A stretch of 45,728 nucleotides of DNA from Pandoraea sp. Lineage in GTDB: Bacteria; Pseudomonadota; Gammaproteobacteria; Burkholderiales; Burkholderiaceae. The position numbers and the translations under genes are program-made. The stretch covers positions 1 through 45,728 of the forward strand of contig JARLJF010000148.1 of assembly GCA_031291335.1 (NCBI GenBank), read 5' to 3'. The notes beneath the pieces are model-generated. The model saw only the letters and a list, made by a program, of their open reading frames with translations, made no database searches and was not told the origin of the DNA. The stretch's first letter is position 1; every line of letters begins with the position of its first letter. Positions 1 to 9,975 of this stretch are shown piece by piece.

Positions 1-81
1 GGCGAATGCCGGCAGGTCGCTTGAGATGCGTCGGCAAATGAGCAGTTCGGCCATGACCGAACAGGCCCGGAGACGATTTTC

Positions 82-1530
82 ATGCCATCCCCCGACGTTT
101 CAATGCCTTCCATGCCTTCCCCTCGTCAGGCCGCCCAAGCAAGCGCTGCGGCAACCCGCCTGAGCGCCGGCGACATCTCCGCCCGTCTTGACCGTTTGCC
201 ACCGACCCGCACCGTCTGGAAATTGGTGGTGCTGCTCAGTCTCGGTTTCTTCTTCGAACTCTACGACCTGCTCTACACGGGCTATATCGCCCCCGGGCTG
301 GTGAAGAGCGGCATTCTGACGCCCACGACACCGGGCCTGTTCGGCACGACCGGCGTGGCCAGTTTCATTGCCGCACTTTTCGCCGGACTCTTCATCGGCA
401 CCATCGCGTGCGGCTTTCTCGCTGACCGGTTCGGCCGTCGCGCGGTGTTCACCGGCTCGTTGCTCTGGTACACGGTGGCGAACGTCATCATGGCGTTTCA
501 GGAGACGGCCACAGGCGTGAACTTCTGGCGCTTCGTGGTGGGCCTTGGCATCGGCGTGGAGTTGGTGACGATCGGTACCTATATCGCCGAACTCGTGCCC
601 AAGCAGATTCGCGGCCGGGCGTTCGCGTGCGAGCAAGCGGTCGGCTTCACCGCCGTGCCGGTTGTTGCCTTTCTCGCCTACTGGCTCGTGCCGCGTGAAT
701 TCCTCGGTCTGGAGGGCTGGCGCTGGGTGGTGCTGATCGGCGCGCACGGCGCAGTGTTCGTCTGGTGGATTCGCCGCGCGCTGCCGGAGAGCCCGCGCTG
801 GCTTGCACAGAAGGGGCGTCTCGACGAGGCGGATCGCGTGCTGTGCGCGCTGGAAGCGAAGGTCGCCCGCGAGTATGGCAAACCGCTGCCGCCGCCGGGT
901 GAGCCTGAGCCGGTCGTGCCGAAGAGCGCGTTTCGCGACATGTGGGTGCCTCCGTATCGCAAGCGCGCGATCATGATGATTCTGTTCAACATCTTCCAGA
1001 CGGTCGGCTTCTACGGCTTCGCCAACTGGGTGCCGACGCTGCTCATCAAGCAGGGCGTGACCGTGACGACGAGCCTCGGGTATTCGAGCGTGATCGCGCT
1101 TGCCGCCCCCGTTGGCCCGCTGATCGGTCTGTGGATGGCCGACAAGGTCGAGCGCAAGCACGCCATCGTATGGACTGCCGGAATCGGTATCGTGTGCGGT
1201 CTGGTGTTCTCGCAGGTGACGTCGTCGTTCCTGCTCATCGCCATGGGGATCGGCCTCACGCTCGCGAACAACATCATGTCGTACAGCTATCACGCGTATC
1301 AGACAGAATTGTTCCCTACCGGCATTCGGGCGCGCGCCGTCGGTTTCGTCTATTCGTGGAGCCGTTTCTCGGCGATCTTCACCGCGTTCCTGATCGCCTC
1401 GGTGCTGCGCAACTTCGGTGTGACCGGTGTGTTCGTGTTCATCTCGTGCGCGATGCTGGTCGTCATGCTCTCGATCGGGCTGATGGGCCCGCGCACGCGT
1501 GACATCGCGCTGGAGAAGATTTCGCAGTAG
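82..1530 (+). CDS. MFS transporter, sugar-porter/NiaP-like
   Basis: A 482-residue inner-membrane secondary transporter of the major facilitator superfamily. About twelve hydrophobic segments are visible, split into two halves by a hydrophilic centre at roughly residues 240-290. The loop between TM2 and TM3 carries the family signature [10 protein letters not shown], and the centre begins with PESPRWL, a motif shared by sugar-porter, NiaP and metabolite:H+ symporter groups. The N-terminus (about 45 residues) is polar and rich in Met, Pro, Ser and Ala. The ATG at 82 is preceded by GGAG about 10 bases upstream, so I kept this start. Substrate cannot be read from the sequence, and the downstream methyltransferase gives no clue. 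Family assignment is firm; substrate is unknown. Confidence 0.9.
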   Translation: MPSPDVSMPSMPSPRQAAQASAAATRLSAGDISARLDRLPPTRTVWKLVVLLSLGFFFELYDLLYTGYIAPGLVKSGILTPTTPGLFGTTGVASFIAALFAGLFIGTIACGFLADRFGRRAVFTGSLLWYTVANVIMAFQETATGVNFWRFVVGLGIGVELVTIGTYIAELVPKQIRGRAFACEQAVGFTAVPVVAFLAYWLVPREFLGLEGWRWVVLIGAHGAVFVWWIRRALPESPRWLAQKGRLDEADRVLCALEAKVAREYGKPLPPPGEPEPVVPKSAFRDMWVPPYRKRAIMMILFNIFQTVGFYGFANWVPTLLIKQGVTVTTSLGYSSVIALAAPVGPLIGLWMADKVERKHAIVWTAGIGIVCGLVFSQVTSSFLLIAMGIGLTLANNIMSYSYHAYQTELFPTGIRARAVGFVYSWSRFSAIFTAFLIASVLRNFGVTGVFVFISCAMLVVMLSIGLMGPRTRDIALEKISQ

Positions 1531-1622
1531 CCAGTATTGCCAGTAACACGCATGGGCATTTGGCCGCACACTGGCGCGGCCAACCCCCGCATTCCCGCAC
1601 ACGCTCTCCGGAGATTCCGATC

Positions 1623-2216
1623 ATGGCGGACCTGAAAACCGAAGCGGCCTACGAGGCCAATGCCGTTCGTTACAGCGAAGACTGGCTCAACCAGCCGCCG
1701 CCGGACGACATGTACGCACTGCTGGTGCGTCATTTCATTCCCGGCGGACGCACCGTGGATGTGGGGTGCGGCAACGGGCGCGACGCGGCGTGGCTGGCGC
1801 AGCAAGGGTTCGACGTGGTGGGCTACGACAATTCGCCCGCGCTCGTAGCACTGGCGCGCGAGTCGTTCCCCTGGGTGACGTTTCACGTCGGGCGGCTCCC
1901 GCTGCTGGAGGAGGTGACGGCGCAGTTCGATAACGTGGTTTGCGAGACGGTGCTGATGCATCTGCCCGCGAGCGATGTGCCGCAGGCCGCCGACCGGCTC
2001 TGGACGTTGGTGCGTCCGGGCGGCGTGCTCTACGTGTCGTGGCGTGTGACCGAAGGCGAGGATCTTCGCCATGAGGACGGACGTCTTTACAGCGCCTTCT
2101 CCCCCGACGTCGTGCGCGCAGCGCTTCACGACGGTGTCGTTCTGCACGAGGAAGATGTTACGAGCACCAGCTCGGGCAAGCGCGTCTGCCGTCTGATCGT
2201 GCGACGCCCGGTCTGA
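1623..2216 (+). CDS. Class I SAM-dependent methyltransferase
   Basis: A 197-residue soluble protein with a Rossmann-type SAM-binding core. Motif I is VDVGCGNGRD near residues 45-55, followed by the acidic end of strand 2 in GYDNSP, where the ribose hydroxyls of SAM normally bind. The later strand VVCETVLMHLP matches motif IV/post-I of Methyltransf_11/25 type enzymes. The start at 1623 was preferred over an upstream in-frame codon at 1560 because GGAG lies at 1610-1613 and the family begins close to this Met. It lies about 90 bases after the transporter, in the same direction, and may share its transcript. It converges with metR, leaving 33 bases between stop codons. The methyl acceptor is unknown. 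Confidence 0.85.
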   Translation: MADLKTEAAYEANAVRYSEDWLNQPPPDDMYALLVRHFIPGGRTVDVGCGNGRDAAWLAQQGFDVVGYDNSPALVALARESFPWVTFHVGRLPLLEEVTAQFDNVVCETVLMHLPASDVPQAADRLWTLVRPGGVLYVSWRVTEGEDLRHEDGRLYSAFSPDVVRAALHDGVVLHEEDVTSTSSGKRVCRLIVRRPV

Positions 2217-2249
2217 CGCCGGGCATCTCATCGAACGCGCGGCGGCGCG

Positions 2250-3173
2250 TCAGAGCAGTTCGATTTCCGGCAAGGTGAGCAGGCTCGTCTCGCGCATGAG
2301 CGAGACGAACTCGCCAATGTAGGGGCGCGTCGTGATGGCGGGCAACGTCGCCGCCCATAGCTCGGCCGTCAGCCCCTGCGGTGTGATCGGACGCGCACTC
2401 ACATAGCGCCTTTCCAGATAACCGGTGACTGCCCACAGCGGCAGGGCGGCCAACCCGCGGCGGCTGGCGACCAGTTGCAGAATCGCCACCGTCAACTCCG
2501 TGGTTCGGCGCGTCGGCTCGATACCCGCAGGACGCAGCACCTGACGCACGATGTCCAGCATGTCGTCGGGCACGGGGTAGGTGATGAGTGTCTCGTCGCG
2601 GAAGTCCCCGGCATCGAGATGCGACTTGCCTGCGAGCGGATGATCGTTCGCCATGAGCGCCATCATCTGGAAGCGGAACAGCGGATGGAAGTCGACCGCT
2701 TCGCCTTCCTCATGCTCGGAAATGATCGCCAGATCGGCGCGATCCTGATGCAGTAGCCCGATGGGGTCGGCGTGAAAGCCCGACACGATATCGAGTTCCA
2801 CTTCCGGCCAGCGAATGCGGAAGGCGTCCATGGCTGGCATCAACCAATCGAAACACGTGTGACATTCGACCGCGATGCGCAGCGTGCCCTGCGTGCCTTG
2901 CGCAAGCCGGGTGAGGTCGCGCCCCGCTTCGTCGACCGCCGGCACGACTTCCTCGGCCAAGGCCAGCAAGCGCTTGCCCGCTGGCGTGAAGACCAGCGGC
3001 GACGACTTGCGCACGAACAGCGGCAAGCCATAGAAATCTTCCAGCGCCTTGATCTGATGCGACAGCGCCGATTGCGTCAAATGCAGCCACAACGCCGCGC
3101 GCGAAACGCTGCCGGTGTCGCGCAGCGCGAGCAACGTCTGCAAATGACGAAGTTCGATGGGAGTGCGTTGCAT
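2250..3173 (-). CDS. metR: LysR-family regulator MetR
   Basis: A 307-residue LysR-type regulator. The winged helix-turn-helix is at the N-terminus (MQRTPIELRHLQTLLALRDT, then SVSRAALWLHLTQSALSHQI), followed by a periplasmic-binding-protein-like effector domain. It is divergent from metE with 135 bases between start codons, the classic arrangement of MetR, which activates metE with homocysteine as co-inducer (known in enterobacteria). Open frame extends far upstream of 3173, but the ATG at 3173 gives the usual LysR length and N-terminus, whereas the longer version would overlap metE. Its start codon sits inside a MetR-box-like sequence, which suggests autoregulation. Confidence 0.93.
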   Translation of the reverse strand: MQRTPIELRHLQTLLALRDTGSVSRAALWLHLTQSALSHQIKALEDFYGLPLFVRKSSPLVFTPAGKRLLALAEEVVPAVDEAGRDLTRLAQGTQGTLRIAVECHTCFDWLMPAMDAFRIRWPEVELDIVSGFHADPIGLLHQDRADLAIISEHEEGEAVDFHPLFRFQMMALMANDHPLAGKSHLDAGDFRDETLITYPVPDDMLDIVRQVLRPAGIEPTRRTTELTVAILQLVASRRGLAALPLWAVTGYLERRYVSARPITPQGLTAELWAATLPAITTRPYIGEFVSLMRETSLLTLPEIELL

Positions 3174-3185
3174 GAATGGAATTAA
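3173..3185. promoter_or_regulatory. Candidate MetR box overlapping the metR start codon
   Basis: TGAA-TGGAA-TTAA matches the MetR consensus TGAA-N5-TTCA except for one base in the right half. It overlaps the first codon of metR and lies about 125 bases from metE. The surrounding 3174-3225 stretch is AT-rich, unlike its flanks, as expected for the shared promoter zone. No second perfect box was found. Confidence 0.4.
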
Positions 3186-3308
3186 TGATAAATGGCAAAA
3201 ACTTTCGTTTGAATAATACATGGATGGCCGGGATACTGCCAGTCTGCGCGGACATCGTCCGCAGACAACGACCTCGCGGTTACGCAAGCGCCCGGAAGGA
3301 CAACACTC

Positions 3309-5600
3309 ATGGCTCAGGCCCACGTACTTGGATTGCCGCGCATTGGCGGGCAACGTGAACTCAAATTCGCCGTCGAGGCCTTCTGGCGCGGCGAGATGAC
3401 CGTGCAGGCGTTGCAGGACACCGGCCGGTGCATTCGCGCGGCCAACCGCGCGGCGCAGCGCGAGGTGGGACTGGATTGGACCACCGTGGGTGACTTCCAT
3501 TGGTACGACCAGGTGCTCTCCACGCTGGCGCTGGTGGGTGGCCTGCCGGAGCGCTTCGGCGTGGCCTCCGCCGCACTGACGCTTGCTGACTACTTTGCCG
3601 CTGCGCGCGGCAATGCGCAGCAAAGTGCGATGGAAATGACGAAGTGGTTCGACACGAACTACCACTATCTCGTGCCGGAATACTCGCCGCACACCCGTTT
3701 CGGCGCGGGAACGGAATGGTTGTTCGAGGAAGTGGCGGAAGCGCTCGTTGAGGGCGCTAACGTCAAGCCGGTACTGCTCGGGCCGCTCTCGCTGTTGTAT
3801 CTCGGCAAGGAGAAGGGCGGTCTCACGGACCGTCTCTCGTTGTTGCCCGAGCTGCTGACGCAATATGAGCGAGTGCTGGCGCGCCTGAAGGCGCAGGGCG
3901 TGACGTGGGTGCAGATTGACGAGCCAATTCTCGCGCTCGACCTGCCCGAATTGTGGCGTGACGCTTTCGCCCCCGTCTATCAACGTCTCGCGCTCATCGC
4001 GCCTTCATTGTTGCTGGCCACATACTTTGGCGACGTGAGCGAACACGCGGCCCTGCTGGCGGCGTTGCCCATCGCGGGCGTGCATCTCGACGGTGTGCGT
4101 GCACCGAAGCAACTCGAAACGTTCGCGGCCCAATGGCCGCAGGACAAGGTGTTGTCCGCGGGGGTAGTCGATGGGCGCAACGTCTGGCGCTGCGATCTGG
4201 CGCGTGCTCGCGCGTTGTTGATGTCGTTGGCGCAAACGCTCGGGGACCGTCTGTGGGTGGCGTCGAGCTGCTCGCTGATGCATTGCCCGGTCGATCTGGC
4301 GAGCGAGGCGCACCCGGACAAGGAAGTGCACACGTGGCTCGCGTTTGCCGTGCAGAAGCTGGGGGAGGTGGCGCTGCTGCGCCGTTCGCTCGACACCGCT
4401 GAATTCGCCGCGGCCGACGTGCGGGCCGCCTTCGTCGCCGACGCCACCGCACAGGCTGCGCGTCGCACGTCGCCGCGCATTCATAACCGCGTGGTGCAGA
4501 AGCGTTTGGCGACACTCACCGAGGCCGACGCCCGTCGTGCCTCCGACTACCCGACGCGTGCCGGCGCGCAGCGCGCATGGCTCAAGCTGCCCGCACTGCC
4601 GACGACGACCATCGGATCGTTCCCGCAGACGGCCGCCATTCGTACTGCGCGGGCTGACTTCAAGCGTCGCGTCATGTCACATCTGGACTATCTGGAGACG
4701 ATGCGCGCACAGATTCGTCTGGCCATCGAGAAGCAGGAGGCGTATGGGCTCGACGTGCTCGTGCATGGCGAGGCCGAGCGCAACGACATGGTGGAGTACT
4801 TCGGCGACCTGCTGTGGGGTTTCATGATGACCGAGCATGGCTGGGTGCAGAGCTTTGGCTCGCGTTGCGTGAAGCCCCCCGTGATCTACGGCGACGTGTA
4901 CCTGCCTGAGCCGATGACCGTCACGTGGAGCGCCTATGCGCAGCAACTGACCGATAAGCCAGTGAAGGGCATGCTGACTGGCCCTGTGACGATGCTGCAA
5001 TGGTCGTTCGTGCGCGACGATCAGCCGCGCGAACTTACGGCATTGCAGATTGCACTGGCGCTGCGTGAGGAAGTGGCGGCGCTGGAGAAGGCGGGCGTGC
5101 GCGTGATTCAGATCGATGAACCCGCGTTGCGCGAGGGGCTGCCGCTGCGTAAAGGCGACTGGCCGCTGTATCTCGAATGGGCGGTGCGGGCGTTCCGTGT
5201 GTGCTCGTCCGGGGTCGCCGACGACACGCAGATCCACACGCATATGTGCTATTCGGAGTTTCATGACATTCTGCCGTCGATTGCCGCGCTCGATGCCGAT
5301 GTGATCTCCATTGAGACCACGCGTTCCGATATGGAACTGCTGTTCGAGTATCCGAACGAGATCGGCCCGGGCGTGTATGACATTCATTCGCCACGCGTGC
5401 CGTCGCAGGCTGAAATGGAGCGCCTGATCGAGGCCGCGCTGGCGCGCATTCCGTCGGAGCGTCTGTGGATCAATCCGGACTGCGGGTTGAAGACGCGCGA
5501 CTGGGCGCAGGTCGACGGCGCGTTGACCAACATGGTCGCCGCGGCCAGTGCCGTGCGTCAGCGTCTGTCCTGTGCGCAGGCGCAAGTGCGGGCCGCCTGA
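3309..5600 (+). CDS. metE: Cobalamin-independent methionine synthase MetE
   Basis: A 763-residue 5-methyltetrahydropteroyltriglutamate-homocysteine methyltransferase, catalysing the last step of methionine synthesis without vitamin B12. Both halves of the family are present: the N-terminal domain starting [18 protein letters not shown] and the catalytic C-terminal barrel. The zinc ligands are visible: His645 and Cys647 (THMCYSEF), Glu669 (SIETTRSD) and Cys725 (NPDCGLKT), close to E. coli His641, Cys643, Glu665 and Cys726. The ATG at 3309 is preceded by GGAAGGA at 3294-3300. Length matches the family. Control by the divergent MetR is expected. I see no cobalamin or SAM riboswitch in the 135-base leader. 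Confidence 0.98.
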   Translation: MAQAHVLGLPRIGGQRELKFAVEAFWRGEMTVQALQDTGRCIRAANRAAQREVGLDWTTVGDFHWYDQVLSTLALVGGLPERFGVASAALTLADYFAAARGNAQQSAMEMTKWFDTNYHYLVPEYSPHTRFGAGTEWLFEEVAEALVEGANVKPVLLGPLSLLYLGKEKGGLTDRLSLLPELLTQYERVLARLKAQGVTWVQIDEPILALDLPELWRDAFAPVYQRLALIAPSLLLATYFGDVSEHAALLAALPIAGVHLDGVRAPKQLETFAAQWPQDKVLSAGVVDGRNVWRCDLARARALLMSLAQTLGDRLWVASSCSLMHCPVDLASEAHPDKEVHTWLAFAVQKLGEVALLRRSLDTAEFAAADVRAAFVADATAQAARRTSPRIHNRVVQKRLATLTEADARRASDYPTRAGAQRAWLKLPALPTTTIGSFPQTAAIRTARADFKRRVMSHLDYLETMRAQIRLAIEKQEAYGLDVLVHGEAERNDMVEYFGDLLWGFMMTEHGWVQSFGSRCVKPPVIYGDVYLPEPMTVTWSAYAQQLTDKPVKGMLTGPVTMLQWSFVRDDQPRELTALQIALALREEVAALEKAGVRVIQIDEPALREGLPLRKGDWPLYLEWAVRAFRVCSSGVADDTQIHTHMCYSEFHDILPSIAALDADVISIETTRSDMELLFEYPNEIGPGVYDIHSPRVPSQAEMERLIEAALARIPSERLWINPDCGLKTRDWAQVDGALTNMVAAASAVRQRLSCAQAQVRAA

Positions 5601-5650
5601 CGGTCATCCCTGTCGCACATGCGCATGCGTTGGCGCGCATCGCGCTGACG

Positions 5651-5692
5651 GCAAAACGCCACCGATGCCTTTGCGCATCGGTGGCGTTTTGC
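5651..5692. terminator. Bidirectional terminator between metE and pepN
   Basis: A perfect 18-bp stem (5651-5668 with 5675-5692) closes a 6-base loop, with GC-rich core CGCCACCGATGC. The stem ends in AAAA on the left and TTTT on the right, so it can serve metE on the plus strand and pepN on the minus strand. The genes converge here. Confidence 0.92.
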
Positions 5693-5716
5693 TTTAGCGG
5701 GTCAGCGAAAGGTGGC

Positions 5717-8428
5717 TCAGGCGAGCGCTTTTTCGACGATCTCGCGCACGTCTTTCGACAGTGCCTTGTGATCCGCGACGGTCCGCAACGCGTTGTGCAT
5801 GTGCTCGCGCAGGGACGGCGCGTACTTGCGCCAGCGGTCGAGCACCCGTGCCAGACGCGCAGCCACTTGCGGGTTGAGCGCGTCGAGCGAGAGCACCTGT
5901 TCGGCCCAGAACTGATAGCCGGAACCGTCCGCCGCGTGGAACTGCGCGGGGTTGCCGCCGCAGAAGCTGAAAATCAGCGAACGCGCGCGATTCGGGTTCT
6001 TCAGCGTGAAGGCCGGATGGCTCATGAGTGCGCGCACGGCGTCGATCACGCAATGGCTGCCGTCGCCGCGTTGCATGGCTTGCAGCGCGAACCACTTGTC
6101 GATGGCAAGGGGCTCGTGCTCGAAGCGTTGGTAGAGGTCTTCCAGCGCTTGGGCCGCATGGTTTTGCCCATGGGCTGCGTCACCTTCGCGCGCGGCACCC
6201 CCGCGCTGCACGAGGGCGGTGAGCGCGGCGAAACGATCCGTCATGTTATCGGCCGTGTCGTATTGCGTGCGGGCGGTTTGCGCCACGCCAGCGTCCGACA
6301 GTTCCATCAGATACGACAGCGCGAGGTTCTTCAGCGCGCGCTCGCCTGCGGAGGCGGCGTCCGGGCGGTACGGGCCCGGCACGCGATGGTTGTGATACGC
6401 CGCGAGCCACTCGGTGTGCAGCGACGCCGCCAGACGCTGGCGCAGATACTGACGCGCTGCATGAATGGCCGCCGGGTCGATTTCCTCCATCTGCTCACCG
6501 AGATACGACTCGGCCGGCAGCGTGAGCGCTTGCGCGCGGAAGGCCGGGTCGAGTGTTTCGTCACGCAACACTTGCCGGAAGGCTTCGAGCACGTAGCTAT
6601 CCACGCTCGGCAACTGGCCCATCTGAATGGACTCGACGAGCGCCAGCAACTGACGCGTGGCCAGGCGCTGACCGGCTTCCCAGCGGTTGAACGGATCGCT
6701 GTCGTGCGCCATCAGGAACGCGAGTTCGTCGATGGTGTACTCGTGCTCGACGATGACCGGGGCCGAGAAACCGCGCAGCAGCGAGGGCATCGGGGCGTGC
6801 GGCACATCGACGAACGTGAAGCTCTGATGCTCCTGCGTGAAGTCGAGCACGCGCGTGGTGGTGGCGGGCGCGTCGCTGGCTTCCCCGGCCAGACGCAGCG
6901 CCAGATCGCGGCCATCGCGATCGAGCAGGCCGACGGCGAACGGGATATGGAACGGCTGCTTGACGAGCTGAGTGTCATGCAACTCGACGCCGACCTTCGG
7001 GCAACGCTGGGTGAGCGTGAGGGTGTAAGTGCGAGCGGCTTCGTCGTAGGCGGCGTCGACCGTCACGCGCGGTGTGCCGGCCTGGCTGTACCAACGGCCG
7101 AATTGCGTGAGATCGCGATGGTTGGCATCGGCCATCGCCGCACGGAAGTCGTCGCACGTGACGGCCTGACCGTCGTGGCGCTCGAAGTACAAATCCATGC
7201 CTCGGCGGAAGCCGTCACGGCCGAGCAGCGTCTGATACATGCGTACGACTTCGGCGCCTTTCTCGTAGACGGTGACCGTGTAGAAGTTGTTGATTTCGAC
7301 GTAGCTCTCCGGGCGCACCGGGTGAGCCATCGGGCCGGCGTCTTCGGGGAACTGTGCCTGACGCAGCACGCGCACGTCGTCGATGCGTTTGACCGCGCGG
7401 CCCGACTCGGAGCCCATCATGTCGGCGGAGAATTCCTGATCGCGGAACACGGTCAGGCCTTCCTTCAGGCTCAACTGGAACCAGTCGCGGCAGGTCACGC
7501 GATTGCCGGTCCAGTTGTGGAAGTACTCGTGGCCCACCACGGCTTCGATATTGCCGAAGTCGTCGTCGGTCGCGGTCGCGGCATCGGCCAGCACATACTT
7601 CGTATTGAAGATGTTCAGGCCCTTGTTTTCCATCGCGCCCATGTTGAAGTCGCTCACGGCCACGATCATGAAGCGGTCGAGATCGAGCACGCGTCCGAAG
7701 CGTTCCTCGTCCCAACGGATCGAGTTGACGAGCGAATGCATGGCGTGTTCGGTCTTGTCCAGATCTTGCGGCTGCACCCAGACCTGCAGGAGCTTCTCGC
7801 GACCGTCGCCCGCGACGAGGCGTTCCTCACGGCAAACCAGACGCCCGGCGACCAGTGCGAACAGATAGCTGGGCTTCTTGAACGGGTCGTCCCAGATGGC
7901 GAAGTGACGGCCGTCGGGCAGATCGCCCTTGTCGATCAGATTGCCGTTGGCCAGCAGCACCGGATACGTTTCGCGATCGGCGCGCAGCGTGACGGTGTAT
8001 GTGGCCATCACATCCGGACGGTCGAGGAAGTAGGTGATCTTGCGAAAGCCCTCGGCTTCGCACTGCGTGAAGAAGTTGCCGCCCGAGACATAGAGTCCCA
8101 TGAGCGACGTATTCTCCTGCGGGCGGCAACGCGTCACGAGCGTGAGTTCGAACGCTTCGGGCGGGGCTTCCACCGTGAGCGTTTCCTCCCCCGTGCGGTA
8201 GCCGGCCCAGGGTTTGCCGTCGAGTTCGAGGCTCACCAGTTGCAGGCCTTGACCTACCAGTTCGAGGTCGCCGCCGGGGCCGGCCGGGTTGCGGTGTACG
8301 CGCAGACGGCTGGTCACGGTGGTGACGTCGGCGGCAAGGTCGAAGTCGAGTTGGACGGTGTCGATCAGATACGCCGGGGGCGTATAGTCGGAGCGTTGGA
8401 TGACACCTGCGAGGTCGGTTCTGAGCAT
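5717..8428 (-). CDS. pepN: Aminopeptidase N (M1 family)
   Basis: A 903-residue cytosolic zinc metallo-aminopeptidase. The exopeptidase signature GAMEN is near residues 264-268. The zinc motif HEYFH is at residues 300-304, and the third ligand Glu lies about 19 residues later in LKEGLTVFRDQE. These positions are almost identical to E. coli PepN (GAMEN 261, HExxH 297). The C-terminal helical DUF3458-type region is complete. I chose the ATG at 8428 (MLRTDLAGVI) because the only longer start is a TTG at 8452 and homologues begin with MLRT. Divergent from the DUF4136 lipoprotein gene. A very long open frame lies antisense to it; this is a codon-bias shadow. Confidence 0.97.
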   Translation of the reverse strand: MLRTDLAGVIQRSDYTPPAYLIDTVQLDFDLAADVTTVTSRLRVHRNPAGPGGDLELVGQGLQLVSLELDGKPWAGYRTGEETLTVEAPPEAFELTLVTRCRPQENTSLMGLYVSGGNFFTQCEAEGFRKITYFLDRPDVMATYTVTLRADRETYPVLLANGNLIDKGDLPDGRHFAIWDDPFKKPSYLFALVAGRLVCREERLVAGDGREKLLQVWVQPQDLDKTEHAMHSLVNSIRWDEERFGRVLDLDRFMIVAVSDFNMGAMENKGLNIFNTKYVLADAATATDDDFGNIEAVVGHEYFHNWTGNRVTCRDWFQLSLKEGLTVFRDQEFSADMMGSESGRAVKRIDDVRVLRQAQFPEDAGPMAHPVRPESYVEINNFYTVTVYEKGAEVVRMYQTLLGRDGFRRGMDLYFERHDGQAVTCDDFRAAMADANHRDLTQFGRWYSQAGTPRVTVDAAYDEAARTYTLTLTQRCPKVGVELHDTQLVKQPFHIPFAVGLLDRDGRDLALRLAGEASDAPATTTRVLDFTQEHQSFTFVDVPHAPMPSLLRGFSAPVIVEHEYTIDELAFLMAHDSDPFNRWEAGQRLATRQLLALVESIQMGQLPSVDSYVLEAFRQVLRDETLDPAFRAQALTLPAESYLGEQMEEIDPAAIHAARQYLRQRLAASLHTEWLAAYHNHRVPGPYRPDAASAGERALKNLALSYLMELSDAGVAQTARTQYDTADNMTDRFAALTALVQRGGAAREGDAAHGQNHAAQALEDLYQRFEHEPLAIDKWFALQAMQRGDGSHCVIDAVRALMSHPAFTLKNPNRARSLIFSFCGGNPAQFHAADGSGYQFWAEQVLSLDALNPQVAARLARVLDRWRKYAPSLREHMHNALRTVADHKALSKDVREIVEKALA

Positions 8429-8629
8429 GGACGGTGTTTTGCGGACGGCCAAGAATCTTCAAATTGTAACGGAGTGGCGGCTCGTTCGCGTTCAAGCGAG
8501 AAATTTGCTGAATTTTGCTTCAACGCGTCCGTCAAATGTTTCGGATGTGCGCGATGCGTCGTCCTATGCTTAAATCGGCGCGAGCGGTGCGCATTGGCGT
8601 GCCGGGGCCTTTCTCTGGAGCAGTCAATC

Positions 8630-9238
8630 ATGTGGAAACGATGGGCAATGGCGACGTTGGCCGTCGCCAGCGTCTTGCTGGCAGGGTGTGCCAGCACGGT
8701 CACGAGTCAGGTGACCGCGTTCGGCGATTCGCCGGGCTTTGAAGGCCCGCGCACTTACGCGCTCACGCGCACCGCCGAGCAGCAGAACAATCAGGAACAC
8801 GCGACTTACGAGCAGTGGCTGCGCATGCGTCTGGCCGGAGACGGTTTCAGCGAGCAGAGTCCGTCGAGCGCGCATTACCTGATCGGCATGAGCTACGGCA
8901 TCACCCAGCAGATGATGCGCGTGGCCGAACCGGCCTACGATCCGATGTTCGCGCCGGGCCCCTGGGGGCCGTGGGGACGTCCGTGGGGCTGGTACGGCTA
9001 TCCGTACGGTCCGGCGCCGGCGTACGTCGAGCGCGATTATCCGTATGCGCTCGCCGGCTTGCAGTTGCGCTTCACGGACCGCGCGAGCGGCAAGGAGGTG
9101 TATCGCGTGCAGGCCAATACCAGTGACGGTGGTACGTCGCTTGCCTCGGCCATGCCGTACCTGATCGACGCGGCGCTCAAGCAGTTGCCGTTCCCGAGCG
9201 GGCGTACGGTCAACGTGCAGCAGAAGGTCGGGCAGTAA
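8630..9238 (+). CDS. DUF4136-type lipoprotein
   Basis: A 202-residue predicted lipoprotein. A short charged N-terminus (MWKRW) and hydrophobic stretch end in the lipobox LLAGC, so Cys20 should be lipidated and the protein anchored in the envelope. The rest fits DUF4136, with a notable Gly/Pro/Trp/Tyr-rich segment (PGPWGPWGRPWGWYGYPYG) around residues 106-125 that may be a flexible or surface-exposed loop. GGAG at 8617-8620 supports the ATG at 8630. Monocistronic: divergent from pepN and followed by its own terminator. Function is unknown. Confidence 0.85.
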   Translation: MWKRWAMATLAVASVLLAGCASTVTSQVTAFGDSPGFEGPRTYALTRTAEQQNNQEHATYEQWLRMRLAGDGFSEQSPSSAHYLIGMSYGITQQMMRVAEPAYDPMFAPGPWGPWGRPWGWYGYPYGPAPAYVERDYPYALAGLQLRFTDRASGKEVYRVQANTSDGGTSLASAMPYLIDAALKQLPFPSGRTVNVQQKVGQ

Positions 9239-9287
9239 GGCAGACGGCGAGTCACGACAGGCCGCGATACCGGGCGGTCCCAGGCAG

Positions 9288-9320
9288 TACCGGAGCATTA
9301 CCAAAGCACTACCGAAGCAT
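9288..9320. repeat. Three tandem 11-bp repeats
   Basis: Three imperfect copies of TACCGRAGCAT (9288-9298, 9299-9309, 9310-9320) sit between the DUF4136 stop codon and its terminator. The 11-bp period is about one helical turn. No coding potential is seen. Confidence 0.75.
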
Positions 9321-9325
9321 CACCA

Positions 9326-9379
9326 CGCCGGAACGAAGCGCTGCGTCATCGAGACGCGCTGCCTCGTTCCGGCGTTTTT
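9326..9379. terminator. Terminator for the DUF4136 gene, possibly bidirectional
   Basis: CGCCGGAACGA (9326-9336) pairs with TCGTTCCGGCG (9364-9374), with further pairing inside the loop (GCGTC with GACGC), and is followed by TTTTTC on the plus strand. The gene converges here with the manganese exporter, which ends at 9383. Confidence 0.85.
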
Positions 9380-9382
9380 CGT

Positions 9383-9940
9383 TTACTGCATCAGCGTGAT
9401 GATGCCGAGGACAGCGAAGATCACGGCGGCAACGGCGTGCACGGCCTTCGTCGGCAAACGGCCGGCGAACTTGTGGCCGACGAGCACGGCGGGTACGTTG
9501 GCGAGCATCATGCCGAGCGTTGTGCCGGCGACCACGCCGAAGAAGTCCTGATAGCGGGCAGCGAGCATCACCGTGGCGATCTGCGTCTTGTCGCCCATTT
9601 CGGCGATGAAGAACGTGAGTACCGTTGAGGCGAACACCCCGAGCTTGCGCTTCGTGGTGGCGTCTTCATCGTCGACCTTGTCGGGGATGAGAATCCAGAC
9701 CGCCATGCCGATGAACGACGCGACGATGGCCCACTTCATGACGGACGGACTGATGGCGGTGGATAGCCATTCGCCGAGCGCACCGGCAAAGCCATGGTTG
9801 ACTAGCGTGGCGACGAGAATGCCAAGAATGATCGGCACGGGCTTCTTGAAGCGCGCAGCGAGCACGAGGGCCAGCAGTTGGGTTTTGTCGCCGATTTCGG
9901 CGAGACCGACGACGCCGGTCGAGATGAGGAATGGGGACAT
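9383..9940 (-). CDS. Manganese exporter, TMEM165/GDT1 (UPF0016) family
   Basis: A 185-residue inner-membrane protein with six hydrophobic segments and the two diagnostic E-x-G-D-K-T motifs: EIGDKT at residues 15-20 and EMGDKT at 114-119. Each starts one of two homologous halves. The family (Gdt1, TMEM165, bacterial MneA/Mnx) exports Mn2+ in bacteria. The charged linker DKVDDEDATTKRK separates the halves. The ATG at 9940 places the protein as usual and has CGGAG about 11 bases upstream; the reading frame extends further, but into the leader RNA. The gene is preceded by a yybP-ykoY riboswitch, which strongly supports Mn2+ as substrate. Confidence 0.93.
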   Translation of the reverse strand: MSPFLISTGVVGLAEIGDKTQLLALVLAARFKKPVPIILGILVATLVNHGFAGALGEWLSTAISPSVMKWAIVASFIGMAVWILIPDKVDDEDATTKRKLGVFASTVLTFFIAEMGDKTQIATVMLAARYQDFFGVVAGTTLGMMLANVPAVLVGHKFAGRLPTKAVHAVAAVIFAVLGIITLMQ

Positions 9941-9975
9941 CTTATTTTGACTCCGCCGGGCCGTGTTGATGCGAG

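Noticed and set aside
1..81. Possible 3' end of another gene at the left edge
   Set aside because: No frame in these 81 bases shows recognisable protein sequence; it reads as the leader of the MFS gene.
3174..3308. Possible cobalamin or SAM riboswitch before metE
   Set aside because: The leader is only 135 bases and lacks the conserved B12-box or SAM aptamer sequences; MetR control explains it.
5465..8620. Very long open frame on the plus strand antisense to pepN, continuous with the DUF4136 gene
   Set aside because: It is the complement of pepN codons in a high-GC genome; composition is Arg/His/Gln-rich with no family features. Only the part from 8630 is a gene.
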